Shown one piece after another: positions 49,265 through 60,955 of a DNA stretch of 64,000 nt (its first letter is position 1; each line of letters starts with the position of its first letter). The position numbers and the translations under genes were made by a program. This DNA comes from Cordylochernes scorpioides. Lineage: Eukaryota > Arthropoda > Arachnida > Pseudoscorpiones > Chernetidae. The DNA lies in the NCBI GenBank assembly GCA_030710605.1, contig CP092879.1:44273151-44337150 (forward strand). Direction: 5' to 3'. The notes under the pieces were generated by a model. The model ran no database searches and was not told the origin of the DNA. It worked only from the letters and a program-made list of their open reading frames with translations.

Positions 49265-49571
49265 TGTGGCAATATAATAATATAATAAGGTGGGGAAAGA
49301 GAAATAAGGACACCACAAGTTGGTAGAGGAATCCTAGGCAACCAGAGAGAGATAGAGAGACGGGAGAGGCCCGCGACCGGCCACAGCCGGGCGGCCATTT
49401 GTGTCGCACACAATCACCAACTGTCTAATAGTCTCGAGGTTCCAAGTAACGCCCCTGTGGTCGCCCCTGGAATGTCGCTGGTGTCTCAAATGACCGGACT
49501 TTAGCTGCTGTCTCTCTCTGGGCTGACTCTAGGTTTGCTTTATTATTCCTGGAAGAGTATATATTATGACA
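49265..49571. repeat. LTR B of the non-autonomous element
   Basis: It is 307 bp, has the same ends as LTR A, and is followed by an AT microsatellite. Confidence 0.8.
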
Positions 49572-50005
49572 TATATATAAATATATATATATCGTATCAG
49601 ATTCTGACGTTTATTTTGACGGGAGAAGCGCCCATTGCTTCTATATATCGTTTTGTGCGTGTGGAAAATAAATGCGATCAATATATATATATATATATTA
49701 GATAATAAAAAAGACATATATTGGGCTGACGAAAAGATTTATTTGCCAGTATTTCGGTTAGTTGAACGCCAACCTTTATCAAGGCATTACATTTTTGTAT
49801 AAACAAACTCAGCGCCGCATAGTGTTATAATATGACAGTTGAAATAATTTCAAATATATATATATATAATCAAATACTTGTTTGATTAATAATCATATCA
49901 TTTGATAAATTAATACTATTATCGATTTATATCGGGTAAATTATTGTAATTATAATTGCATATTTTGGGTTCTAACTGTGATTACAGTTTCTTTTATACC
50001 TTACT
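49572..50005. other. AT microsatellites and a Penelope-type remnant
   Basis: (TA)n runs lie at about 49572-49592, 49680-49700 and 49857-49869. On the minus strand at 49752-49783 CCTTGATAAAGGTTGGCGTT then CAACTAACCGAAAT is a weak version of the Penelope-type terminal stem-loop. No gene was seen. Confidence 0.4.
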
Positions 50006-50010
50006 CTACT

Positions 50011-50145
50011 GTTATGTATTCACATTGTAATAGAGATTATTTATCATCATCATTTGCTTGTATAAATACTTTGTTTTTAATTAAAATGTATGTATGCAAA
50101 AATGGCTAGAGTTGCGTCATAATCTTTTTAAGTAGATACATAATA
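50011..50145 (+). repeat. 5' LTR of the gypsy element
   Basis: It runs from TGTTATGTATTCAC to GATACATAATA and contains TATAAATA (about 50061-50068), a likely TATA box. Confidence 0.92.
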
Positions 50146-50244
50146 ATTGGCGACGAGGTAAATCTTTTGTTTTCAAGTTAAAGCTGAAGAAATTATTTTA
50201 TTTGTACTAAGTTAAAGCTTAGGTAAGTGCATTTTATTTTTAAA

Positions 50245-53200
50245 ATGGCAAGTTTTGGCAAGCTTGAAAATTTTGATTTATCTAAGCCTGAAGGGTGGAT
50301 TGCATATCTCGAAAGAATTAATTTTTATTTCGTGGCGAATGGCATTGAAAAAATTGAACAAAAGAAGGCAATATTATTGACTTTAATAGGTCCTGAAACA
50401 TTTTCTTTGGCAAGATCATTGGCCGCACCTAAATCTTTAAATGATATTGATTTTAGCGAATTGATCAAGCTATTGACTGGCCATTTCTGCCCTAAGCCAA
50501 ACGTAATTGTACAAAGATACCATTTCAATAAAAGAAATCAAGGCACAGAATCGGTATCCGCCTATGTGGCTGAACTAAGAAAATTAAGCGAAAACTGTGA
50601 ATTTGTTGATTTGGATGATCGCTTAAGGGATAGATTGGTGTGTGGCTTGAGAAATGAATCTCTGGTTAAAAGACTATTGTCTGAAAAAGACTTGACCTTT
50701 GAAAAGGCTGTGAATTTGGCACTGTGTGATGAGTCGGCTAGTGCAGATGCAAGTATTCTACAGGAAAAAATGCCAGAATTAAATGTAATTAGTAAATTAA
50801 ATAAATTTGAATCGCCTAAGTTTAAGCCAAATAAAATCAATTCCAATAGTATTAGAAAAAGTGTAAACAAACTGGTTTGCATTCGTTGCAAGGGCAACCA
50901 CTTGCCAAAAGTATGTAAATTCCAAAATGCTAAATGTTTTAAGTGTGGCAAAATAGGTCATTTACAAAAGGCTTATTTAACAAAGGCGAATAATCTTTCA
51001 TATTTACATAATAAAAATAATAGTTTTGGTTATCCATTTTTGAATAGCCTCAAATCAGATGATGAAAATTGGCCATTCTACATTACAGCAAATTTAGATG
51101 GAAATGAAATAACAATGCTAATAGATTCAGGTAGTATGCATTCAATACTGAATAAAGAAACCTATTTAAAGTACTGGAAAATGACGCAACTTAGTAAATA
51201 TGATATTTCTTTAAGAACATGGTTATCAGATGAAGTAAAAATTATAGGAAAACTCAATGTGATGGCTAAAGTCGCAAATTGCACAAAAAGCATGCCAATT
51301 TTGGTGGCTGATGGACTGGGTCCTAATATTCTAGGAAGACAATGGTTCGGAGCTTTCCATTTAAAAATAAATTTCTTGAATATAAATGGAAGTAATCCGA
51401 TATCTCCTGAATTCGAGGAATTGTTCAAGGAAGAAATAGATGCTTACAATGGCCCTTTAATTCACATCGATCTTCCTGAAAATGCTGTGCCAAAATTTGT
51501 AAAGGCCAGGGCAGTGCCTTTTGCTCTAAGAGAGTTAGTGGATAAAAAGCTGAAATCCCTGGAAGAGCAAGGAATTATTGAACCAATAAAATTTTCTAAA
51601 TGGGCATCACCAATTGTAACGGTTCTAAAAAATGATGGAACAATAAAGATTTGTCATGATTACAAGACAACAGTTAACTTATATACCAACCCAGATAAAT
51701 ATTCATTGCCCACAATTCCACAACTTTTGGACTGGTTAAGAGGTGGTAAGGTATTTACTAAATTAGATATGGCCCAAACCTATCAACAATTAAAGGTGGA
51801 TGATGAATCTTCTGAAATTCTTACCATTAATACGCCCAGAGGATTGTATAGAGTTAAACGTCTTCCCTTTGGATTGAATTCCGCAGTCGGAACCTTCCAA
51901 AGATTTATGGACACTCTTCTAATGGGGATTGATGGAGTAGCAGTTTATTTGGACGATGTCCTTATATCAGGAATAAATTGTGGTGACCTTATGAAAAAAA
52001 CTGAAAAAGTTCTTTTGCGTCTCAAGGAAGCAGGACTCCGTCTTAAAAGAAACAAATGTAAATTTTATGTTCCAGAAATTGAATTTTTAGGAATGAAAAT
52101 TGTCAATAAAGGAATTCATCCATCCGAAGAAAAGTTGAGAGCAATTAAAGATGCCAGACCACCATCTAATAAAAAATAATTGATGTATTTTTTAGGACTT
52201 TTAAATTAGTATGAGAGGTTTTTAAGAAATAAAGCCACAGTAGTTGAACCTCTTCATAGACTTTTGGACAGTAATAATCCTTGGAAATGGAACAGAGAGC
52301 ATCAAAGAGCTTTTAAAGAAGCTAAAAGCTTAATCAGTTCTGAATCTGTTTTAGCTCATTTTGATGATAATCTGCCTATTCTGGTCAGCTGTGATGCTTC
52401 TGAGTATGGCATTGGAGCCATATTGTCCCAAGTAGATCATGGAGTTGAAAGACCAGTTGTATTCGCCTCCCGGACCTTGAATAAAACTGAAAGAAGATAT
52501 GCTGTGATTGATAGAGAAGCATTGGCAGTAATATTTGCTGTATCTAAATTTTATCAGTATCTTCTGGGGAGGAAATTCAAAATTTTGACAGACCATAAAC
52601 CTCTCATCGGCCTTTTCAACCCTAGTAAACCGATACCTCAAGTTTTATCGCCGCGCATGTTGAGATGGTGTTTGACTCTGGCTGCGTATACTTATACTAT
52701 AGAGTATAAACCGGGGAAAATAAATTGTAATGCCGATGCATTAAGTAGACTTCCTTTAAATGAATGTCCAAGTGTAGTTCCGAACCCTTCAGAGGTGTTT
52801 TTTATAGAATCGGAACATGCTGCAATTAATTCTTCGGAAGTGGCAAAACTAACTAGTAAAGATCCAATCCTTTCTAAGATTAAATTCTGGGCAATGAATG
52901 GGTGGCCTGAAAGGAGAGTTGATGATAAATTTAAAGATTTTGTCTCCAAATCTAATGAAATATCAGTTCATAAAGATTGTTTATTGTGGGGGATAATTCC
53001 TGAAAAGTTGAGAAGAGACATCTTAAATCTCTTGCATGACACTCATATTGGTATAGTGGGGACAAAAGCGCTAGCTCGAGGATTATGCTGGTGGCCCGGG
53101 ATGGATAAAGAGATTGAACGGATGATATCCAGTTGTGCGGTTTGTTTGTCGTGTAGTCACGATCCGCCAAAAACTGACGTATATCCTTGGATTTGGCCAT

Positions 53201-54063
53201 CAAGACCTTGGTCGAGACTACATATTGATCATGCGGGTCCCTTTCAAGGAAAACTTTTTCTGGTTGTAGTAGATGCCTATTCTAAGTGGATTGAGGCTAA
53301 AATCGTGTCTACAACATCTACTGAAACTACCATCAATAGTCTAAAAGAAATATTCGCGACTCACGGGTTGCCGGATGTGATAGTTTCAGATAATGGTACG
53401 TCCTTCACATCAGAACTTTTCAAGACTTTCTTAAAAAGAAATGGCGTGAGGCACATCTTGTGTGCGCCTTACCATGCAGCGTTAAATGAGCAGGTGGAGA
53501 GAGATATTCAAACGCTTAAAAATCTGCTAAGAAAGAACAGCTCGGAAAACTGGACGACTAGGTTATCTAGATCGTTGTTATCCATGAGAATAGCGATAAA
53601 CAGCACGACGCAAGAATCCCCAGCACAGTTGTTGATGAACAGAAACCTGAAGAGTCTCTTAAATAAATTTCATCCTGAAAGTGTGTCGGAGGGAAGGATG
53701 CGACAAGAAGACAGGTTTATAAGAAATTGGAAACCCCATAGAGTAGTAAATGAAGGACAGGCAGTTATAGCACGAGGGTACCATGGCCCCAGATGGCTAC
53801 CAGGTGTAGTGAAAGAAAAAACTGGTCCTGTTTCTATTAAGGTAGAGACAGATGACGGAGAAATTTTAAACCGGCATTTAGATCAAGTCAGAGATTGTGG
53901 AGAAAGTGAAGCAACTCCGTCTACATCGTCAACTCCACAAGAGTCAACTAATATTGAAGACCCCCAAGCTGGTCAGGAAATAGATCCTACTGGTGAAGCA
54001 TCGAGTCCTATTTTGAGAAGGTCCTCAAGATTAAGAAGGCCTTCGAAGTTTTTTGAAATGTAA
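50245..54063 (+). pseudogene. Gypsy Gag-Pol polyprotein (two nonsense codons)
   Basis: ATG at 50245 (MASFGKLENF) opens a frame of 1,273 codons, stopped only at 52177-52179 (codon 645) and 52207-52209 (codon 655), both in the conserved stretch that follows reverse transcriptase. Gag has a retrotransposon capsid-like region and two knuckles near residues 211-245. The second reads CFKCGKIGHLQKAY, with Tyr in place of the last Cys. The protease site is LIDSGS (Asp 294). Reverse transcriptase has LDMAQTYQQ and VYLDDVLISG (Asp 570). RNase H has SCDASEYGIGA. Integrase has an H-H-C-C zinc site and catalytic Asp at 53227, Asp at 53389 and Glu at 53497 (DD35E). The protein ends RRPSKFFEM. Confidence 0.93.
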
Positions 54064-54084
54064 ATTTTTGTTGTGGGGAGAAGT

Positions 54085-54220
54085 TGTTATGTATTCACAT
54101 TGTCATAGAGATTATTTATCATCATCATTTGCTTGTATAAATATTTTGTTTTTAATTAAAATGTATGTATGCAAAAATGGCTAGAGTTGCGTCATAATCT
54201 TTTTAAGTAGATACATAATA
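54085..54220 (+). repeat. 3' LTR of the gypsy element
   Basis: A 136-bp LTR follows a short GGGGAGAAG purine tract (polypurine primer, 54076-54083). Confidence 0.92.
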
Positions 54221-54272
54221 TCTACATTGCAGAAAAGTCTCACCTAGATGATTCGAATATTCAGATATTTAT

Positions 54273-54372
54273 NNNNNNNNNNNNNNNNNNNNNNNNNNNN
54301 NNNNNNNNNNNNNNNNNNNNNNNNNNNNNNNNNNNNNNNNNNNNNNNNNNNNNNNNNNNNNNNNNNNNNNNN
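54273..54372. other. Assembly gap (100 N)
   Basis: Exactly 100 N, the usual placeholder for a gap of unknown size, lies 52 bp beyond the gypsy 3' LTR. Confidence 0.99.
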
Positions 54373-55668
54373 AAATATGTAATTTTAAAGCAACAACCCC
54401 ATATTGTATATAACTTATAACAAGATTCTCATGTTGTATAATAGAAACACATCTGTAAATAATTATACGCATTATTGACATGTGTCATTACATTATCATA
54501 TGTAATGTACTTTGTACAAACTGAGGATGAATAAATAAAACTCTGTAATAGATTAAGAGTTGAGCTAAAGCAAAAGGTCAAAAACGTCTGAATTCGAGAT
54601 GGATTTAGAATTCCCACAACAAGGTCTAAAGATGGAAACTGCCACGGCGCCAGTTTAGAATTTCGCCAGACGATCCACACTCTTCACATCTGCTGAAATG
54701 CAATACTCCCTTTCTCAGAAAAGGTATTTAAAGCCTCCGTCTTAGAAAAAAATACAGTCACTTGACAGTCAGTTCACCATCAGCGCAAGCCCTCGTCGGT
54801 TGTCACCAAGGTCCACCTCATCCACCATGTAGACCATAAGAACTCTTCTATCTCCAAATTTGGCTCCTAGCTCAATTTTTATCTGTTCACGGACTTTCCT
54901 AGTGAAACTGTGTCTTTGTTTTTTGTGTGGAAATTCCCAAGCTTTCCACTCTGCCTCGACCACGACTGCCTGTACTTTGTGAGAACTGTTAAAGGCCTTC
55001 CAAGGTACAGAGAGGTACTGGAAAACTCACCACATCCTGACTGTTCCTCTCGGTTAACACAGTATAGCGAGAGTTAAGGGACTCACACCATAGATTAAGT
55101 CGACTGGATACCTCATCACATAGTCGACAGGATTCTACAAGAGGCTACAGGACTACATCACATTTTAAGTCGACAGGATTCTACAAGAGGCTACCAGACC
55201 TCACCACATATATTATATCACTAAAAGTACTAAATAAAATTAGATTAGAAATAAACTGTTGTATAGATAAATCTAAACAACATTATATATTTTTGTAACA
55301 GCGCATTATAATATGTTATGATCCATTAGCGCACCATCTGTTATGAAAATCGAAATTATTATAGTTTAGTTAGCGCCTATAATAGTTTCGAATTCTCATA
55401 TATGTTGTATTAGTGCGCTATCTTATAAATTAAACTATTTTTGACTAATAAGTTGATTTTTTTTATCTAAAACAATTTTATACTGCCCTTAATGCAATGA
55501 TAAAGCCAGATCCCATCCAACTATTTTACCATTGCAGCAAGGACAGTAGAAATTTGTTCAATTTTAAAAAGAAAAATCAAAATAGTTTAACTCTCTCTAA
55601 ACATAAGTGTGAATAATTCAAAGCTGATGCATCATCTGTATAAGAGAAAATATCAATATTCGGAAATG
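54373..55668. other. Non-coding stretch with a small tandem repeat
   Basis: No gene was recognised. A GTCGACAGGATTCTACAAGA unit repeats with a 46-bp period at 55123 and 55169, and a diverged copy starts at 55099. Near 55310-55440 GCGCACCATCTGTTATGA recalls 46325-46345 inverted. Confidence 0.4.
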
Positions 55669-55690
55669 CACACATGGACAAAACTTAAGC
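55669..55690 (+). repeat. Isolated MITE terminus
   Basis: CACACATGGACAAAACTTAA matches the terminal repeat of the Tc1-like MITE family, but no full copy follows. Confidence 0.45.
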
Positions 55691-55781
55691 AAGAATTGGA
55701 TCCCATATAGGTTGATCATCCATATCTATGTCAAATATACCTGTGACAAGATGTGGCAAGAAGACCGCAAAAAATGACAAA

Positions 55782-56001
55782 TACATTCATGGAGAAAACC
55801 TAAGGAAATTGTACCTTTTACCATGTATATCGAGATACAAATAATAATTCTGAAAGATATTTGATACACAATGACAATTGAAGATACACGGGATAAGCAA
55901 GTGTAAACAAAATTGCTTCTGTATTCTTGAAAAAACTCCTTTAAACAGATAACCGGCGACATAAGAGAATTTCTAGTTCTTAAGTGTTGTCCCTAAGTGT
56001 A
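55782..56001. mobile_element. Tc1-like MITE, copy 4
   Basis: TACATTCATGGAGAAAACCT at the left and the inverted TAAGTGTTGTCCCTAAGTGTA at the right bound it, with the family interior (CCTTTTACCATGTATATCGA). The direction is as in copy 3. Confidence 0.78.
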
Positions 56002-56779
56002 TCTAATAAGAGAATATCCATTAATAATAGTAGAGCGCGGTAGAATATATTAAGCTGATAAAACTGCTAAATAGGTTCATCATTTAAAATATCATCTTTC
56101 ACGACATATATTACTTAATATTTTAAGCGTATTTTTCAACACTACCCCTTTCTTTTAATTATTTTGATTATATATATTTAAGATGAAAAGTAGAATTAAA
56201 ACCTTCAAGGATGAAATTAACTACAAATGCGAAACAAGGAAAAAAAGAACTCAAGACTGAAACAACTTTATTTCAATTCGGCTAGAACAACGAAAAGTGG
56301 AATAGAAGAAAAAAAGAAATGCACTTTAAATACTAAGCATTGAAAACCTTTCAAAAAAATTAAGATTCCCAAAGACCCAAAATTTCTAACCTAAAGACAT
56401 TTATACTGTATGAAAAAGTGAAAGTTATATAAGCTTATGATTTTGCTTTGTTTTAAAAATGAATCGATGTTGGTTTCATATTCTTGAATTGAATACTACA
56501 CCTTAGTTCTATATATTTTATTTGCTCTAAAAGAAACACAACAAAACAAAAAATAAACTACAATTTGAAATGATTTTATAACTAACTAACTAAAAAAACA
56601 ATAATAAAATGATGATGAAAAGAATTGAATATGTCTGCCAGAAAAGAAATGCTTCTATGAATTAAAAAATATGAATAATTACAAACTTAACATATAAACT
56701 TCAAACAGATATCATAACAATTTTAATATGATTGTAAATGATCCATCAGATATACCCACCTTAACATTATTGTAAATAT
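56002..56779. other. AT-rich stretch without recognised features
   Basis: No gene or clear repeat was seen. A block near 56030-56080 (GCGGTAGAATATATTAAGCTG) is loosely like 46170-46215. Confidence 0.4.
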
Positions 56780-57240
56780 GATAAACAGGGTTGCTCTTTA
56801 TGAACGGCACCCAATAAAGTTATTTCAAACTAGAACTGGAGTAGATTTAATTAAAAAGATATTAAATTTTTTGGGTTCATATCACTGATGAACCAAGCTT
56901 TCCGAATATGCTTTTATTGCATTAATGATCTTAAGAAGTTGTAATATTCCAAAATGTAAAATTTATCTCTTACTGAATATTATCATTTTTATCATTATCA
57001 AAACTCCCTCATATTCATATTTTGAGTAATATAGGCAAGATATAATGGTAAACGCTATTCAGAGGGCCATGGACAGATAAAAGGAAATAAATATTACCTT
57101 CTTAAATGGATTTAATGATGGTATATCCCCTGAATCACAAATATGAAAAAATACTGACCAAATTTGAACAGATAATGAGAGTAAATGGATTAGAAAAGAT
57201 GTTGAAGTTGCCTAAAATTGAAGAAAAATAAACTAACGAC
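56780..57240 (+). repeat. Decayed dispersed repeat, copy B
   Basis: It is collinear in short blocks with 42380-42972 (see there). It includes GGCCATGGACAGATAAAAGG at 57068. Confidence 0.4.
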
Positions 57241-57511
57241 TTTTGTAATCAGAGAATCTCGATCTGTCTTGGGCGCGGCGGACTCTCAATAAAACTTTAT
57301 TTTCTTGTTTGTGATTCCATAATGGCCAAGCTGGCGCGTTGAACTGTACTTATATTTTAAAGCTGTCACACAGTAATTAGTTACAGTGGATTTACAGTTA
57401 CATTATGCAAATCTAGTATATTAAACGATTAGGAACTCTTAATAATTGGTTTATACGAATAAAAATAAAAATAAAACGATAAGTGGAGCTTCTTTTATAA
57501 ATTTTAATGCG

Positions 57512-57541
57512 CAAGCTCTCGGACCTAACGTCCTTCTACAG
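57512..57541 (-). other. Hammerhead-core-like stem-loop, element 2 (outer left end)
   Basis: On the minus strand: CTGTAGA, AGGAC-GTTA-GGTCC, GAGAGCTTG. The stem is perfect (5 bp). The GAAA has become GAGA. Confidence 0.4.
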
Positions 57542-57701
57542 GCATGGATAGTGGTAATACTAACGAGTATAACCTAACATTGAGCCATAATAGAGAGGAC
57601 AATATTTACATAAGTATATCTGTAGAAACCTAAAAGGAATAAAATAAATTTATGACTTAGAATTTGCATGTATGAGATTGGAGAACTAAAATAAAAAAAA
57701 A

Positions 57702-58389
57702 ACAATGGTTGCCTGTAAAGTCGGTTTTACGGGCGAAGATTTTACGTGACAACGGTAGAATATTTATTGATATGAATATAATTAAATTGCACAATAGAAC
57801 AAGGAATTGAATGAAAATAATCAATTCGAAAATCAAAACATTCATTCAGATCGAAGGTTCAAATTTTTGCTAAATAAATTTGAAACTATTTAAAATTTGT
57901 AAAATAATAATTAATTAATTAATTAATTTTAAACTAATAATTTACTTAACACTATCAACATTTATCAATAGTATGACATAACCTATAAACTCAGTTTCTC
58001 AACTTTTGTGTTAATCTAACAATTAATCAATCAATCATAGTTTACGATAATGAAATATCATGTACAATTATTTACCTTTATTGTTGTAGTTGTTGTAAAT
58101 GACGAATCTAAGCACTCCACATTTTCACTACAGACACAGCTGACGATACTTTAACCACACGTGTGAACTTGTATTATGACGCTTTCTTGTTTTTCCAACG
58201 CCAAGAACGTTCGAGAAAGACAAAGACAGAGACAAGCATGCGCCGATTCAATGCGCCTAATTCTCTAGCGCTGCGCGCGCAGCTGCGCGCGCAGCACTCT
58301 CGTTCGATGACTCATCGTAACGTTACCGGCGTTACACTTTTTCATAAGTGACTCCCAGCCGCAACCTAATTTAAGACGTTGTCACGTCA
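57702..58389. mobile_element. Unclassified 688-bp insertion in the Penelope-like element
   Basis: The upstream copy of the same 3' UTR (61222-61250) reads through without this block, so it is an insertion. The left part starts CAATGGTTGCCTGTAAAGTC and contains ACGTGACAACG. The right end holds the inverted CGTTGTCACGT. The right third (58180-58380) is rich in CpG and has a 26-nt perfect palindrome of GCTGCGCGCGCAGC type (58267-58294 region). No transposase was seen. It is probably a non-autonomous DNA element with subterminal inverted repeats. Confidence 0.65.
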
Positions 58390-58606
58390 AAAATTAAAAT
58401 TTGAACTGAAAAAATAGAATTAAAATTAACAATTCAAAAATTTTACATATAAGACATATGATATGCTACGGTATAATCTAAAAATTAAATATAGAGATTA
58501 AAATATATACAACTTAGCGATCAATAAAATTGGGCTAGACACTAAGATATAGGAGAACAGGGGTCCCACCTACATGTGTTTTAAAATGGAACAGAATAGT
58601 ATATGA

Positions 58607-60951
58607 TTATTTGTAAAGAACTTGGTATAGGTCTGGGATATCTATTTTTCTATTATTGCTGTTGATTTTGTTGGATATGATTGATTCTAAATAAAGTCTA
58701 TTGTATTTATTGTATATTACGGTATAAGAATTTTGTTGATCTAAATTAAACTGGTGAACTGTTTGTGCTGCGTGTTGATATATTAATGGTTTAGGGTCTT
58801 TATTATGGATATTGCGTTTGTGCTCGGTTAGTCTAATATATGTCGTCCTGCCTGTCTCACCCACATATGTGGATGAGCAATCTTGGATTGAGACGACATA
58901 CTGCTCCTGTAGAATGTATGGAAGGTTAGGATTGTCAGCTTTGGTGATTCGATGTCTTAATATGGTGGCTAGACATGGAGAACTATTGTAGTATACTTTA
59001 ATGCCAAAAGGACGGAGGATTCTGGATATTGCAAGTGATGAAGTAGAATACGGTAGGAAACAGGAAGTTCTGTGTATAGTGGTGGATCCTGAGGCAGAAG
59101 GATCATAGAGATGCCTATAAATAAAGGGTCTAGGATAACCTGCTTTAATTAAAATGGCAATTATTCTGGCTTTTTCTATTGTTTTAAATATGGTTAGGGA
59201 ACAATGAGTGAATATTCTCTTTGATAATGTCCTGACTGTATATAATTTTATATGCAATCGGACTATTAGAGGAGAAATGGGTATACTGCGGTGGAATGGT
59301 CTTCTTATAGTATACAAAAGTGGAACTTGTTTGGAGTACGAATAATTAAAATATCCAAAAATGGTAAAACAAAATTTTTTCTGCTTCGTATGTGAATTTT
59401 ATATGGGAGTTAAAACTGTGTAGGGTGCTTTGAATAAGATGTAAACTATCAGATTTGATGATGCAAAAGATGTCATCCACATATCTCCTCCAATAGTATA
59501 TATCTGAGGGAAGGGTAAGGTTAATTCATCTGTCCAAAAAACCCTAGACTATTTCTGAAATGATTGAAGAGAGTGGGCTACCTATAGGGGTTCCTCTAAT
59601 TTGACTGTAATATTGTTTTTGAATATGTAAAAGTACCCATGGATAAACAAAGTTTGGTAAGCTGTAATATAATCTATGGTTTGGTTATCTGTACCTGCTG
59701 TGCTAAGAAAGGAGTGTAGACTATCTGTAATAAGGGAATGGGGTAATGACAAATATAGAGAGGTGATATCAAAGGAGGCCATGATGTGCTGCGTTGGAGG
59801 GGTAATGATGAAATATCTTCTATGAAATTAGGGGGGTTTGTTATACTATATATGTTTGTACTGCTATTTCTAATGGGGGATAGGATAATTACCAGAAATT
59901 TAGCTACTGGGAATGCCGAGATAAATGATAGGCTATTATAGGTCTGAGCGGGACCCCTGGCTTGTGTATCTTGGGAGAGCCCATATATAGTATGCATTCT
60001 TATCTAAGGAGCTGGTAAATTGGATAAACTGGTCGGCAGTGATAAAATTAGAGTTTTTCATATTTCTAAGGGATTTTTAAAAAATTTATCAGAATGTTTT
60101 TTTCTTTCTCAGGATGGGCTTAAAAGTGTCTTCATCTGTAAGTATCTCCAACATCTTTTTATATTCCGCACTATCAAGAATCACGGTCTGATTGCCTTTA
60201 TCTGATTTGGTGATAACAATCGATCTAGACTTCTTAAGCCTGTTTATAGTGGAATGGTATCTGTTGGATGGAACTGTCTGTTGGGTGGATCTGTATAAAA
60301 CTTGCGTAACTGCATTTCTGACTTTTATTGTTTCCACATGGTTCAAAGACCCAATAGCTACCTCAACACCTGCTATGATCTTGGTATGTCTGAGTTGGAT
60401 TTATTCAGAGGATGAATCGTAACTCCAGGGACAATATCCTCTCTTCTCCACAGATAATTTGGTAGAGGACATATTGATAACGCCCAATGAAGATTCATCA
60501 TCCAAGGTCTCACTGGCTAAAGGGAATTCATATTTAGCTTTCCAATATGCTAATTTTGAGTTATGTCTATTTTTAAGAATGTTTTCTTGTTGCCTTATAT
60601 CCTGAGTGAGAGTAACAATCAGCTCGGTGAAACAGGCTTGAGATATGCTGTGTCCAATAAGGTAGATGAGACCCTTAACTGTTTTTGATAGAATTCTAAT
60701 GTTGGAATAGGAGCCTTAATTCTTGCTTCAAGCAATTGTAGATGATATTCCTTCGTGATTCTCTCAGAAAATGGGTTTCTCACAGGGTCTTTAATACGTA
60801 GAGAAGGAGGAATAAACTGATGTTTCTTGCACATGATATTGAACGCCAAGTGACATCTCCATCTGGATAACTGTAAGGATTTCTTTTTAAGTTGATGCAA
60901 GTAAAAACTGAGCTGGAGGTTCGTATGACTCATGACTAATAAAAAGGTCAA
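58607..60951 (-). pseudogene. Penelope-like reverse transcriptase/GIY-YIG endonuclease 2 (broken)
   Basis: Minus-strand pieces in changing frames follow the same order as element 1. They are SRWRCHLAFNIMC and RIKDPVRNPF (N-terminal, 60950-60619), KSDKGNQTVIL (60346-60089), IYGLSQDTQARG (about 59990), SFDITSLYLSLP (motif A, 59780) and RRYVDDIFCI (motif C, YVDD, about 59470-59500). Then come HRSIPISPLIV and the C-terminal VSIQDCSSTYVGETGR (GIY-YIG nuclease, about 58870-58910), ending in DLYQVLYK. There are many shifts and stops. It is clearly a different family from element 1, with similarity mainly at the motifs. Confidence 0.88.
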
Positions 60952-60955
60952 AGGC

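Larger units (their letters stand above)
46969..49571. mobile_element. Non-autonomous LTR retroelement (2.6 kb)
   Basis: Two direct repeats (46969-47258, 290 bp; 49265-49571, 307 bp) start TGTGGCAATA and end TTATGACA, and flank a 2.0-kb interior. TATAT-type sequence lies directly outside both ends, which suits a target duplication but is low-complexity. The interior has no protease, reverse transcriptase or integrase. A 41-bp direct repeat with GGCGAACAGAGCGAGGGGAA occurs at 47773 and 47939. A minus-strand frame at 49264-49031 (ending DVITYDGNEPAIHFFQH) could be a gag start, and TGGCCCGCG right after the first LTR could be a plus-strand primer site. The direction is therefore unresolved. Confidence 0.75.
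50011..54220 (+). mobile_element. Ty3/gypsy LTR retrotransposon, nearly intact
   Basis: Identical TCTAC target duplications (50006-50010 and 54221-54225) flank two short LTRs of 135 and 136 bp. A primer-binding-type sequence TTGGCGACGAGG follows the first LTR. One Gag-Pol frame fills the interior with the order gag, protease, reverse transcriptase, RNase H, integrase, which defines Ty3/gypsy. The LTRs differ at only three places (A/C, C/T and one T insertion), so the insertion is recent. The single frame, very short LTRs and primer site are like the Mag group, but I cannot prove the clade. Confidence 0.95.

Noticed and set aside
54226-54480. Open frame running through the N block
   Set aside because: It is an artefact of the assembly gap.
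54769-54963. Charged 64-codon open frame on the minus strand (PHKKQRHSF, KIELGAKFGDRR)
   Set aside because: The composition is slightly protein-like, but there are no splice sites or relatives that I recognise.
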